This document shows positions 35,235 to 49,939 of a DNA stretch of 64,000 bases, in pieces. How positions within the stretch are numbered: the first letter of the stretch is position 1; each line of letters starts with the position of its first letter. Origin of the DNA: Whitmania pigra. Taxonomy: Eukaryota > Annelida > Clitellata > Hirudinida > Haemopidae. The notes beneath the pieces were generated by a model. It worked only from the letters and a program-made list of their open reading frames with translations, made no database searches and was not told where the DNA came from. The stretch covers positions 1,165,001-1,229,000 of the forward strand of contig JAJTWR010000044.1 of NCBI GenBank assembly GCA_021613335.1. The letters are read 5' to 3'. The position numbers and the translations under genes are program-made.

Positions 35235-36055
35235 AGAGACCAATGGCGCAAAATGCTTGGGGAGGCTCAAGTTTAGAAAAGGGACGAAAGCCCGACGCAG
35301 TCAAAAAATTTTTAAAACTGTTCAAATCGAAACTACCAATTATAATTAATAAAGAATTAAATATAGAACAGATTATTATTATTATGAGTTTGACTATCTT
35401 CTGTCTGCAGTCTTTTTTTGTATCTTTAATAATATTTAATTTCCGGTTTGATCTTTGTTTTTGATAAAAGAGAATTTAAATTAGAAACAGTTAAGTACAA
35501 CGTTTAAACATTTTATTTCACATTGTTTATAAATTACAATTATTATGATAATTATATCAATATGACAAAACGAATAGAAAATCAATGATCATAAATTCAT
35601 GAAGTAACAGGGTTCGTGATTGTTGTGCCTATGGCATATTGAGAATCCTAGCCCCCCAAATAAAAAAAAAACCCATCGGATTTGGAAAAATTGCAGGGTC
35701 CCTCCTATTAGGCCTGGCTAATGCCCATTGAAGTTGGGGCGAGAGGTTTAGTTGGTAAGTCAGCCTATACGTTCCTCACTATACCGTTTATCGAGCTGGG
35801 AAAGAACTAGGGCTATGATAAAAATTTCGGAGGCTGCAGAGGCAGCATCGTGATGGATTTGGGAGATGAGAGGCCGTAAGCATTGCTAAGAATAGAAATC
35901 GCGGTTTGGTTGTTGAGATGTTGGCGCGCGCATTCGCAAATGACGTAAAATGACGGCGGCCGCTTCAAAGAAATTATAACGCTCAGTTTGCATTATATGG
36001 GATCGATGCGCAAAGGTAGTCGTGAATCTCATCGATAACCATATAATGTGCGGTG
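35235..36055. other. no gene seen; worn repeat sequence upstream of the GPCR pseudogene
   Basis: The plus-strand frame 35243-35464 is AT-rich without a domain. 35733-35820 contains a phrase (ttagttggtaagtcagcc) vaguely like a tRNA-derived SINE A box, and tcgagctgggaaagaa shared with ~2587. Confidence 0.3.
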
Positions 36056-37027
36056 CCTTCGAACTTCAGCGATGCTGACGATAGCATCCTCGAACCGTAC
36101 GTGGCTCCAGTCCTTTTTTCGTTGGTCTTCTTGATCGGATTCATCGGTAATGGACCGCTCATCCTCACAGTCATGGCACATTCTGCTATGCGTTCGATTT
36201 CTAACATTTTCCTCTCGCCATTGGAGGCATGCTGGGGATCGTCATCGTGACTCCTCTCCGCATGACGCTCTACATCCACATTGATACTTTGAGGCATGAC
36301 GAATTTTTATGCAGGATCTACGGCTTCCTTATCGATCTTTCGCAAGGAGTTTCAATATTCACACTTACTGCTCTGGCAGGGGATAGATTTGTGGCCATAG
36401 TTCTGTCCATGACAGCCCTCGGATGGTCCACCAAGAAAAAGACCATCACCATCAGCGTCTTGTTGTGGATATTGGCAATCATTTTTGCTTTTCCTGGAAT
36501 TTTCACCAGCAGACTGAAGACGTTTCCCATAATGATCGAAGGTACTATACAAAACATAACCTACTGTAGCTTCTACGGGATCTTCAACACAACAGATATC
36601 GATTACCATCCTTACGTCCTTTCAAGTTGGATTTCGAACCTGATAGTTTACTACATCATCCCTCTCCTGATCATCACCTTCATGTACGTCTCCATTGCTG
36701 TTACGCTCACCAGAAGTTCTCGCTCAGCGAGGGAAGTCCTCAGTTAGTCTGCAAACGTGAATTTGAAGAAGCAAATGATGGCTCGACGACACATAGCCAA
36801 AATGGTGTTAGTCATTATTGTGCTCTTTTTCATCTGCTGGACCCCGCACCACGTTACCATTTATTTCAAGTATTTCCGCGGGGTCTGAGCTATGAAAACT
36901 TTCGAATCTACGCGTTCGTCTATTTGTTTCCCTTGTTAAATTCATGCGTCAACCCGCATGCCCTCTACTTCATGAACACTGAATTCAGACGTTACTTCAA
37001 TCACTATTTGTTCGGTTGGTGCTGCTG
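36056..37027 (+). pseudogene. intronless, broken copy of a CCHamide/bombesin-receptor-like GPCR
   Basis: All seven transmembrane segments are present in about 970 bases with no introns. TM1 has FIGNGPLILTVMAHSAMRS. TM3 has LCRIYGFLIDLSQGVSIFTL then ALAGDRFVAIV (DRF variant of DRY), TM6 FFICWTPHHV, and TM7 LLNSCVNPHALYFMN followed by FRRYFNHYLFGWCC. This matches CCHamide receptor and BRS3/GRPR-type neuropeptide receptors. The frame is broken by a one-base loss near 36207 (after SNIF), a TAG stop at 36745-36747 in the third cytoplasmic loop, and a one-base loss in a T-run near 36868. Missing introns suggest a processed retrocopy. The alternative of a single-exon gene with assembly errors is less likely because of the nonsense codon. 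Confidence 0.85.
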
Positions 37028-37134
37028 ATCGAAACGCCTTCAACCGAAACATCGTTCTAGCGACGACGCCATAACTGCAACTACCCTATGTAAAGGCGCT
37101 AAATTCTAAACCTCACAGCTGAGAATCTAAACCT

Positions 37135-37208
37135 GTAACATCTGAACCTTATTGGGATCTAATCGATAAATGCCATTGTTGTTTTTCGAGATTTTCGCGG
37201 CTGAGCCA
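37135..37208 (+). repeat. 74-bp direct repeat, right copy
   Basis: Partner of 35162-35234, beginning 107 bases after the GPCR pseudogene stop. It is followed by a G-rich stretch (tttgggggggcaggggggaa) not shared with the left copy. Confidence 0.75.
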
Positions 37209-37601
37209 AACCTAATTTGGGGGGGCAGGGGGGAAACGCCTCTTGGAAAATGCTGAAATGGGATCCCTGGGATATCTTCCTGTCCAGTAATTAATTGTTA
37301 TTACAGGAATCACAAAAGCTGATTATTATAGTAAGGCTTTTCATAAATGGTCCCCGTTAATTACTACGCCTCCTGCACCAACCTCAATGGGGAAGAGTAG
37401 ATCTCCGAGAGTAATGCCCAAAACACCTTGACTGATATTTTATTTGAGCCTTAAATCACTAAAAACTCAAAAAAAACCCAAGCCAATTTTTTGCAATTTT
37501 TTTTGTCAAAGTGAATTTGGAGCACCTCCTATAAATCTAGATCAGATGTGTTTTGCACTGTGAAGGATTTGTAAATAACCTAAATTAAATTAAATTAGCA
37601 T
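37209..37601. other. intergenic, 3' flank of the POMGNT1-like gene
   Basis: G-rich transposon-like debris at 37215-37240; no coding frame. No clear AATAAA was placed for the minus-strand gene. Confidence 0.3.
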
Positions 37602-40600
37602 TCAAATCTGCATTGATGTCCTAAGAGGCCATTTCAACTTTTCAACAGCTTTGACATTTTCATTAGTGAAAACTTCATGAATTTTGGGGAGATGAGCCGC
37701 AAGTGGTGATAGGGATCCTATAGCAAAAACATTGTCCCTTACCGCTGTGACACTGAAACAAGGAAAACTAGGTTGCATTAAATTACCAAGCTAGCAAAAA
37801 GTGACAAAATGTAAACAAGATGCTCATGAATCATAAATAAAATTATAAAATCACAAGCAAATGCTACTTAATAACCCTGTGATCTTATTCTCTGTCCTGA
37901 GACTTGTGTGTCCATCATCTTCAAAGCAGGAGAGAAGAAAATTCAAAATTCTTGAGTCCATAGTATTTTCTTGCTCATAGCAAATGCAAAGTGTCTGGCT
38001 AATCAAAAATGTATTTCTTGTATTGACCTCTGTAGACAAACATGCTTTCATAACAATTTCATTGGATAGTATCGTGCACGATGATATCTCCTGTGCCAAC
38101 AAAGAATGCTCAGGCAATGTAATGTTCTCAATTTGTTCAGGAGAAAATGCTCTCTGAATGAAAGTATTTTGAGCTTTAAAAAGTTTTGAATCTTCATCAG
38201 GAAGAGAAAGGACCTTAAAGGCCCTGGAAATCCTGGGAACAATTGACTCGACAGGAAAACTTAGGTTCCAGCCCTCCCAAGAACTGTTACAAGAAAATAT
38301 ATGTAAAATCTCTTATCACAGTATAATACACAGTTTTGCCCTTAACAAAACTAGAAGTAAAACTGTTTGCTTAGCTTACAATTAATAACTCTATATAGAT
38401 ACAAATTTAGGCATTAACTTAAAATATGAAGTATTTGTTAGTAATGTTGCTTTAGGATTGAATAAAGTGCCTGTTAAAAAAAACCTTTTATTGCAGCAAA
38501 TAATCAATTTGTTTCTTAAATATTTTTCATAAGTTGAGCGTCTCATGAGAATGCCAAGTCCTGGAAAGAGATTCGTCCGAGAAAAGTCATGACCAGATGG
38601 TGAATTGGGCACCAGATTATCTTAAAATTTCAAACAGTTCAGTGACTGATTGAAAATGCAGAGGAATAATGTTTAAAAATACCATTCCCATTCCAAGCTG
38701 AGGCTAAAGTTAATGAGGCATCTTTTTGCAAAATTTGTTGAGCAAAACTCATGAAACTGAGAAAGTCATTACTTGGAATGACTCCTTCTTCAAGGATGAT
38801 GCAATATTGCTTTGGTAAATGAAATCATTGATTTAACAATTATCTTTTGTTAAAATAGGTTTTGGTTAAATGAATCTAATTTTTTGGGAACCACTTTGTA
38901 TCTATAATCTAAATGAAAACAATTTCTCTTTCTCCTTTTTGTTGAAATAACTAAAAATAAATTTTAGAAAAATTCTCTGTGAAACATCATCAAAAGATAA
39001 CCAAATTAACTAACAGCAGTGTGAAACAATTCCCAGGTTTTTGTAATAGCTTCATGTAAAATGCCTAAAACAAATTATGATTAATATCTGAAAAACTGAT
39101 TAACTATGTTCAATAAAAAATTAATTAATCCATTCTGAAGATTATTAAATTTATTTGCATAATAAACAATATTACCTAACAACCATAAACAAAAATGGCA
39201 GCAATTTACTTCTATAATCCATGAAATTTAATGAGTCCTTCAAATGATGGATTTTAAATTTGAAAAACTGAGCAATTTGTAACACATGAATCTCATCTTT
39301 AGGGCAAAAAACCTGGAATATGGCAATGCAATGTTTTGGTAACAAATTAATGATACTTATCATGCAATAATTAATGATAATTATCATGCGGTAATTAACG
39401 ATAATTATCATGCAGTAATTTAAAAGGTAACAACCAGTTAAGTCATAGGCATGTCTTAACTTAAATAAAGCTTCAACAGGAAAACTTAGGTTCCAGTTGC
39501 CCCAATTTCATATTAACATTGACACTCACATGTACATCAGCTGAGGTAACTCCTTGGTTCAACAACAAAGCTTCTGCTTGCATTCGGAACAAGTTGATGT
39601 CTGGACCTATCATCACATTGTGATAATTGATGAGTTGTAATTTAAACTAAACTTGTAACATACACATAATTGTAACAATGTCAGTGGTCATCATAATTCA
39701 TTAAGCAAACTGGAAACAGACCAGGAACAATAACAATTGGAACTTGGCTTGTTGAACTGTTTTCAATCACAGCACCTTCACTGCCCTCAATAGGATCTCT
39801 GGCACTTTCTGAAAGTCCAGGGAACAAAGTTTTATTTGGTTCATTTCAAATAAACATCAAAACTACTCTCACTTGAGCAGAAGCTGTTTTTAAGGTTTGA
39901 CTTGACACAAAATACTTCTTTTTCTGGATTAGCATGTGGCATTGGATCAGATCTTACAACAGCTCCGATCACTAAACATTGTCATTAATAATAAACATTA
40001 TTGAAATGTTTATACAGATAAATCATTATTTCTATTGGTATGCAATCTCATTTTTCTTACATGTGCTCGGTATGCAAAATTTTTTATTGATAGGATTTGG
40101 CCAATTACTTCCTGGCTTAAGATATTCAATCTAAAAAAGCATAAAGATCATGAAATAAATACAATTATTTAGATTTCTGATATGACAAAACTTATCAACA
40201 TATTCATAACTTGAAAATCCATTAATTCCTTTCTGTCCAACGAAAATCCAAACATCACGATAATCTAAATCCTGAATGTAAGCACTTCCCAATTCATTTA
40301 ACAAATTTCGGGCTCTTGCAGACAATCTATCATAAATTTCAAACTTTAAATTAAAAAAAGTTGTGAATGTAATTTTAATGGCATTTTTCATCAATGAATG
40401 ATTTTAACCAAGAGCAGAGATTTATTTTATACAAAATTGTTAATAATTTTATTTAACAAATTAAAAAAATAACATGTACATAACATCAGTGATTGTTAAA
40501 CATTAAATACCAACTTGGTAGATGCTTCATCATGAGTTACAATGACAACAATATCACCAGTATTCATAACTTCTAAAAATATTTCCAACCGTTCACTTGC

Positions 40601-42934
40601 TGTAAAAATAATAACATAATCAGCATCAGCTGATACCATCATCCCCTCCACCTTTGATGGTTTGATAATAATTATTTATTGATTTGTAAATTGCTTCAAA
40701 CTAGAGACATTTAAATTAATATTCTTTAATTGAAATACCTTATGAATAATAATTTAATCAGAAACCATGATCAATCCTAAGTAATGAAAAACTCTTGTTC
40801 ATGCTATCTCAGCTAACACTTTCAACTAAAGCCTTCCAAAATGACTCACTTTCAGTGAAAATGTCAAAATGTCCTTGTCTGATGATTTTTGAAGTCGAGT
40901 TGTTGATGACAACAACATTAAACCCCCTGCCAATTCTAGTTGCTGGTAATCTGAAATATGTCAACATATTTTAAGACATTCATTTTTGGGTAGAAAGTAC
41001 TTCACCTTAAAAACCGGTCTAATGCATGGGGCAAGATAGGACATAAAGCAGGAGAAAGAAGTCGTAAAATGCAATAATTGCAGTGGGTCCAGCAGATATG
41101 ACAAAAGTTCACGGAACATATAAGATGTCCTTATGTCATCATAACATATGAAAGACGTGCGACAAAAGAAATCAATATTGCACTGGTGGCCTAATATTTG
41201 TTCAGTGTCAGTTGAAAATTGATTAGTTGTGCAAGAATATGTTAGGAGTGCTCAAAAGATCAAATTGGCAATTACAAAATTACAAGATGGACCATCTTTT
41301 CCAAGGAATCTCTCGAGTCCAGGCATGTCAAACACTCCGCCCTTTGCAAGCACACGTGCGGCCAGCAAAAATTTTACAATTTCTCATTTAAGGACGAAAA
41401 TTGCAGTTTAAAAGTTAAATTCAACAAATATCTATAAAATTTAATTTACGATGTAAAAATAAGTTGTAATAATTTTAAGAACTTCGGTTTATCTTTGCAG
41501 AGTTAGTCTAAAAATTTATGTTCATTGTTTTTTGTTTCAGATATCATCTGCTTTGGTTTGCAAGCTTATCACTCAGTTGTATGACGACATCAAGTGCTTC
41601 ATTACAAAATTTAGCTTGTGGAAGTAACAGCCGAAGCACGAAAATTTGTTAATTTTCCAAACTGCAAAGAGCTAAAAAACCTTGCCAATAATGAGCCTTT
41701 ACTTGCCTTTGCTAATTATGAGAGCCACCTGGAGTTGTCATAAGCATTCAGGAAAGATTTTGTGATTTCTCATCTTTTGAACACCACTTTGCATTATTCT
41801 CAGCAACATTCACCTTTGAATGGCAAGGCAGAGGAAAACTTGCAGATGGAACTATTAGAAATGCAGTCGGATTATAAACTCGGACCAAAGTATCTGGAAG
41901 TGCCAATACCTGGCTTCTTTTCATATCTTACTGAAAAGCTCACAAACTTCAGAAAGTTTGCAACAAGGATTATGGCCATGTTCAGTGCGTGAACAGGTCT
42001 TTTTTCCTTCATAAAAACAACAAAAACAAATCAGAGAACAAGGCTGACTGATGAATATTTGTCATACCTGATCAAAGTTGGAACACATTTCAGCCAGACA
42101 TATGAAAAATTGTCATTAAAATGAGGCATCAAAGCACTGGACAAAACATAAAGATGATTGAATTGATCTTGAATAAATGTTAGAATACAACTGTTGAATT
42201 GGTGTTATAGCTTACTGTAGCTATTTGAGTTTGACATGCCTGATCTAGTCAATCTCAAGGAGATTTTAATTATCTTGGACATTAGAGACCAATCTAATTT
42301 ATTGAAATAAACCAACCAAGGTGAATAGTTTACTTTTTCTCATTTATGCAGATTTGAGGAAATTCCTCATTCTTCACTCCTGTGTACAAATGAACAGGGA
42401 AAGAATTAGTTGAACACTTCAATTTCATGCCACAGTGTTTATAATTCTCAGTCTGTAGTTCCAAAGGTATGTATGCTGATTTAAAGCTTGAAGTCCTGAA
42501 TGATCCCCATTTATTGGACTCTGCAATGAAATTGTCAAAATTCAAAATTTGATTGTCAATTTGGATTGATTATAGTGATAATAATAATAATAATATCAAT
42601 AATGATAAATTGTCCAAAGCTGCAATACCAATTTGAAAGTAGTCAAATCAATTAAAATGCTTTAATATTTAAATTTTGGAAGCATCATTGAACATACCAT
42701 TAAGGAAGAGATTCTTCAAAAAAGGAGATAAAAAAAATAAATAAGTAAAAACGATGAACAAGACTACGCATAAAAGGCAGGCACCTGCAGACATAAGATA
42801 TATTTAAAGCTATAAGAGTTACAAAAGAGATTAATGAATTAATTATGAATAAGCGCGATTTTTATGAGATGTAGTCGACTTACATCCCAAGTTTCCATTC
42901 AAAGTTTTACTCAGAAGCCTAATGTGTTTCTTCA
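37602..42934 (-). CDS. POMGNT1-like Golgi type II protein (FAM3/ILEI stem plus GnT-I-type glycosyltransferase fold)
   Basis: Fifteen exons: 42934-42883, 42784-42698, 42520-42334, 40950-40850, 40599-40511, 40343-40200, 40130-40061, 39971-39873, 39808-39722, 39606-39530, 39312-39184, 38809-38683, 38620-38485, 38283-37904, 37744-37602; 635 residues, phase consistent (human POMGNT1 has 660). A membrane anchor (ACLLCVVLFIVFTYLFFL) is followed by an ILEI/FAM3 carbohydrate-binding stem with GRGFNVVVIN, ARNLLNELGS and YRDVWIFVGQKG. The transferase half aligns with POMGNT1: VPIVIVPGPDINLFRMQAEA, then CIILEEGVIPSNDF, LTLASAWNGN and FPGLGILMRRSTYEK. The metal-binding EED of POMGNT1 is EEG here, and the DWD block is SWE, so catalysis in the usual way is doubtful. 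Junctions at 39184 (ATG|gttgtt) and 37904 are weak. A hAT element lies in intron 3. Confidence 0.82.
39347..39418. repeat. three tandem copies of a 24-bp unit
   Basis: ttaatgataattatcatgcag followed by taa, three times with 1-2 differences each, starting at 39347, 39371 and 39395. The unit contains the palindrome gataattatc in the second and third copies. Intronic, 35 bases before exon 11 of the POMGNT1-like gene. Confidence 0.85.
41320..42242 (+). mobile_element. hAT (GTF2IRD2/ZBED5-like) remnant with terminal repeats
   Basis: Ends are inverted CAGGCATGTCAAACAC (41320) and CAGGCATGTCAAACTC (complement of 42227-42242). Flanking octamers ctcgagtc and atctagtc match at 6 of 8. Plus-strand shards LQMELLEMQSDYKLGPKYLE and FFSYLTEKLTNFRKFATRIM, then RTRLTDEYLSYLIKV, are the C-terminal part of hAT transposases of this group. 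Several frameshifts and a missing N-terminal half show it is dead. It is in intron 3 of the POMGNT1-like gene, opposite strand. Confidence 0.85.
42563..42609. repeat. GATAAT-type microsatellite
   Basis: gtgataataataataataatatcaataatgat in intron 2 of the POMGNT1-like gene. Confidence 0.6.
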
Positions 42935-43044
42935 TTCTAAGTAAAAATTAAGTAAGAAAAGTGCAGAAATGGGATGGCAGACCAACAACTTTGTTAATAA
43001 TCGGCAAATTTGTAAGGCAAAACCGAGGCTAAATCTACTAAAAA

Positions 43045-43633
43045 GGTAAAACCGTTCGAGACGGACGCACACATTTTAATGAGATGCTCTACTTTAATGA
43101 AGCTCCACCCAAAACAAATTAAGCTCCGCCTAAAATGAGTAAAAGTAAATCTTTGATCCGTTATATTTTTAGGTATATCTCTTTTTAGGGAAAATCGGTC
43201 CGCATATTTAGGCTCCGAATAGATCCGCTCAAGTGTTAGGGTAGGGTTATGGTTAGGATTAGGGGATAGGGTAGGGTTAGGGGATATGGTATGGTTAGGG
43301 GTTAGGGTAGGGTTAAGATTAGGGGATATGGTAGGGTTAGGGGTTAGGGTAGGGTTAGGATTAGGGGATAGGGTAGGGTTAGGGGTTAGGGTAGTGTTAG
43401 GGTTAGGCAAAGCGTAAACTTTAAACACTCGATTGCTAATGTCAGACGTCAAGTATTTCCAAAATTATAATAAAACTTTATTAGAGACTTCTATGTAAAT
43501 GACTTAATATATATTGCAGATAAAAGATTCACTTTTACTCATTTTAGGCGGAGTTTAATTTGTTTAGGGGTGGAGCTTTATTTTTTCTTAGCATCTCATT
43601 AAAATGTGTGCGTCCGTCTCGAACGGTTTTACC
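43045..43633. mobile_element. 589-bp MITE with ~100-bp inverted ends and a TTAGGG-like core
   Basis: The ends are inverted copies starting GGTAAAACCGTTCGAGACGG; the first 44 bases match exactly and similarity continues for about 100 (both sides carry the tcattttaggcggag phrase). Flanks are identical ctaaaaa (43038-43044 and 43634-43640), a 7-bp target duplication. Between the arms lies a GGTTAGGG-rich minisatellite. It encodes no credible protein. Superfamily unknown; the 7-bp duplication does not fit Tc1, hAT or piggyBac. Confidence 0.9.
43230..43412 (+). repeat. degenerate TTAGGG-like minisatellite inside the MITE
   Basis: About 180 bases of ggttagggtaggg / ggattaggggata units, irregularly ordered, with ttaggg occurring many times. 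The minus-strand reading gives an artefactual P-N-P-T-L-repeat frame. Confidence 0.9.
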
Positions 43634-43640
43634 CTAAAAA

Positions 43641-45491
43641 AAGCAAAAGCTTTTGATTATTAGCAGACGTCAACAATGTTCATTTGATTATAATGAAACG
43701 CATCCCCCAATATATATATAAATCATTCAATTATTTACTGGTTTTATTAGTTTATTTGTTTTTAATATCGGTCCGATATCATAAAGGCTGATTAAAAATA
43801 AACCAGGTTAAAAATAAACATAACAAGTTCCAAAGTTGATGAGAGCTTTCGTTATATTAAAAATTTAACAGATAATTAATTTTATGGTTATATGGCGATT
43901 TCTGCTTAGTCCAACGGCAAACTAATTCTTTAGCTAGAAATTTCAATTGAATAGTTTTTCAAATGATTAATTGCTGTTTTGTTTGCATCACTCTCAAAAA
44001 TACCTTAAACGACCAATGTATCGCTTCAACAAAAATGTTCCTAATACCATAATCAGAATGTTTGAAAAAGTATATAGAAGTCCTAAGAATAAATGAAAGG
44101 AAGATGAAATAGCATCAGTTGAGGAGGCTTAACCATTTTTTTTATACTCCTAAAGAATAGTGTCCAAAAACGAATAGGTGAAAAAAACGGTGAAAGTGAT
44201 TTACACTAGAAACGCGCAAATATTATATTGACATTCAGAGACTGGAACAATTGATTTTCGAATTTAATAAAGGTCTCACGAAGAGGTTACTTATGTTCCA
44301 AAAACGATGAACCCGCTTGACGATTTTTAAACCGTAACCGTAAGACTATTACGAACGATTCAAAAAGCCTGATTTTAGTGCTTAGAGAGTTATGATACTT
44401 ATGTTTCAAGAGATTTTCTTTTGAGTGTCAGATGATGCACAAAACGGTCCTCATAGTGACAAATATTGTCCTGAATTACCTTAGCGTCTCTATGGTAACC
44501 TCCATGATTTCACATAACTACGGCTGTGTCCGTAATGTATTTTATTGTGAGATATTATAAGGTATAGTTCGCTTAGAAAGTGTTGGCTAGCTATTGACAG
44601 TTGTGTTTGTCATTGTTATTGTACTATATGTATGAAAGTTCAGGAATTTCAGGTGGGATCGCATTGAAAGTTAATGATTGATTTTAAAAATCCAATAAGG
44701 ACACAAAAATAGTCATTTTCATCCTAGCTAATAGATCACTCTACTTAAATCTTTAAAAATTTTCCCAGAGAAAAGTCCAACCGAAGCCTTTAGTTATCTT
44801 TCTCAATTCACATTTCATTAAAATATGCGAAATGGATGATATGTTTATGTTTAGTTTATATCTAGTCACCGAGTTTCACTTAAGATGAGACATGATACTT
44901 ATAATTGCTACCTTAAGAAAATAACATTAATTGTTAATTTGGAGATTTAGTTTTATGAGTGTTTAGTTGTTTCTAAACTCTGTTCCCTAATAACTGGGGA
45001 CGGGCCATTGCGTGATTAAAGTCGGATTTGCTTAGTTAATGTCGCACTATTATTTACCATTCATTTTTATTGTATGAGGCGAAGATGATTTGGATGATTT
45101 TTAATGAAACTCGCTTATTAAGTCTTGCGAACCTTTTCAATTAGAACGATTTTGGATTGGATGGTGGGATGCGATTTTAATGTTTGACAAAATACTTACT
45201 TTTTTTACTTATATTTAAGTAAGGCAGTTTTATTACATTCTTAGTATGATTGATGATAAAGTTATATTTTGTGTATGATTATTTATCACTTTGAATGTTA
45301 TAAACTTGTTTTAAAAGATTTAGACTTTTCTGAAAAGGCTGTCATTTTTGAATTGATAAAGATAGACGGAATAATTCTTTAAGATAAATTAGGATTATAT
45401 GACTAGCGTAAGTCAAGTCAAATTAGTTAAATACTGTGGAGTTATCATCTTTGTAGAAAAAATGAATGTAATAATAACTTGCTATTTAAAG
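43641..45491. other. intergenic: POMGNT1-like and TTBK genes point away from each other
   Basis: No coding exon, TE or RNA gene recognised. Untranslated 5' exons of the kinase gene could lie here. An ATG at 45399 in frame with the kinase start is a possible upstream start. Confidence 0.35.
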
Positions 45492-49256
<3,765 letters not shown>

Positions 49257-49415
49257 CAAGCTTTATTTATAAATTTTAATTTTGGTGCCATCACTAACTT
49301 GTTTATAATAGTCCATCTTTTCGTTTACCATTCTCATTTTAAAGATTTATTATTTTTGAATTTTCTTAGCTTTTTTTGAGTTCCTGTTTGTTGATCTTAA
49401 AGATTTTTGTGATTC

Positions 49416-49421
49416 AATAAA
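49416..49421 (+). promoter_or_regulatory. AATAAA polyadenylation signal of the TTBK gene
   Basis: AATAAA 160 bases after the stop, the first such hexamer downstream. Confidence 0.5.
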
Positions 49422-49939
49422 TTAAAGATGTGAAACTTTGTTTACACAGATTACGAAAAATTCAGTCCCAGAAAGTACACCAACTACAAATGGACATAAA
49501 TACATCTAAAAAGTGAATATATGGACACCTCCCTCACGCGTTAATGCTGATTTCATTCTAATAAAAATTTTTGCGACATTTTTAAATTATGTGTTTTCAT
49601 CAGATGCTGATAAACAAAACTTTGTGATGCTGAATTTATTGCACTGATTGTAAATTTCACAGATTTGTTAAATTTGAATCTGATTTTTGAAGGTTTTATT
49701 TTTAGGAATTTGTGTGGTATCCCATGACACTACCCATTTTTAGTTTTTTTTGTTATTGCTCAATTGTTTGGACTATGTTTTTGATATTGAGAAAAAAAAA
49801 CTGACTACCGTCTTTTCAATTTGTGCTGAAGATTGCCACACGAAGTCATTGAGCCTTGGCAGATCTTTAGCTGCAACTTATGGTATTCACCTACGTTCCA
49901 CAACCTTTCAATTCAAAGATTTTAGGTGGCACTTCATTC
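49422..49939. other. TTBK 3' flank, no gene seen
   Basis: T-rich sequence; the plus-strand frame 49750-49944 has no recognisable feature. Confidence 0.3.

Noticed and set aside
35733..35800. tRNA-like A-box phrase (ttagttggtaag)
   Set aside because: No B box at the right distance and no cloverleaf; not called a tRNA or SINE.
36056..37027. GPCR as a functional multi-exon gene with the stop inside an intron
   Set aside because: No GT-AG pair removes the TAG or repairs the shifts while keeping the helices contiguous.
42994..43452. 152-residue frame with repeated P-N-P-T-L motifs
   Set aside because: It is the minus-strand reading of the TTAGGG-like minisatellite inside a MITE; repeats, not selection, keep it open.
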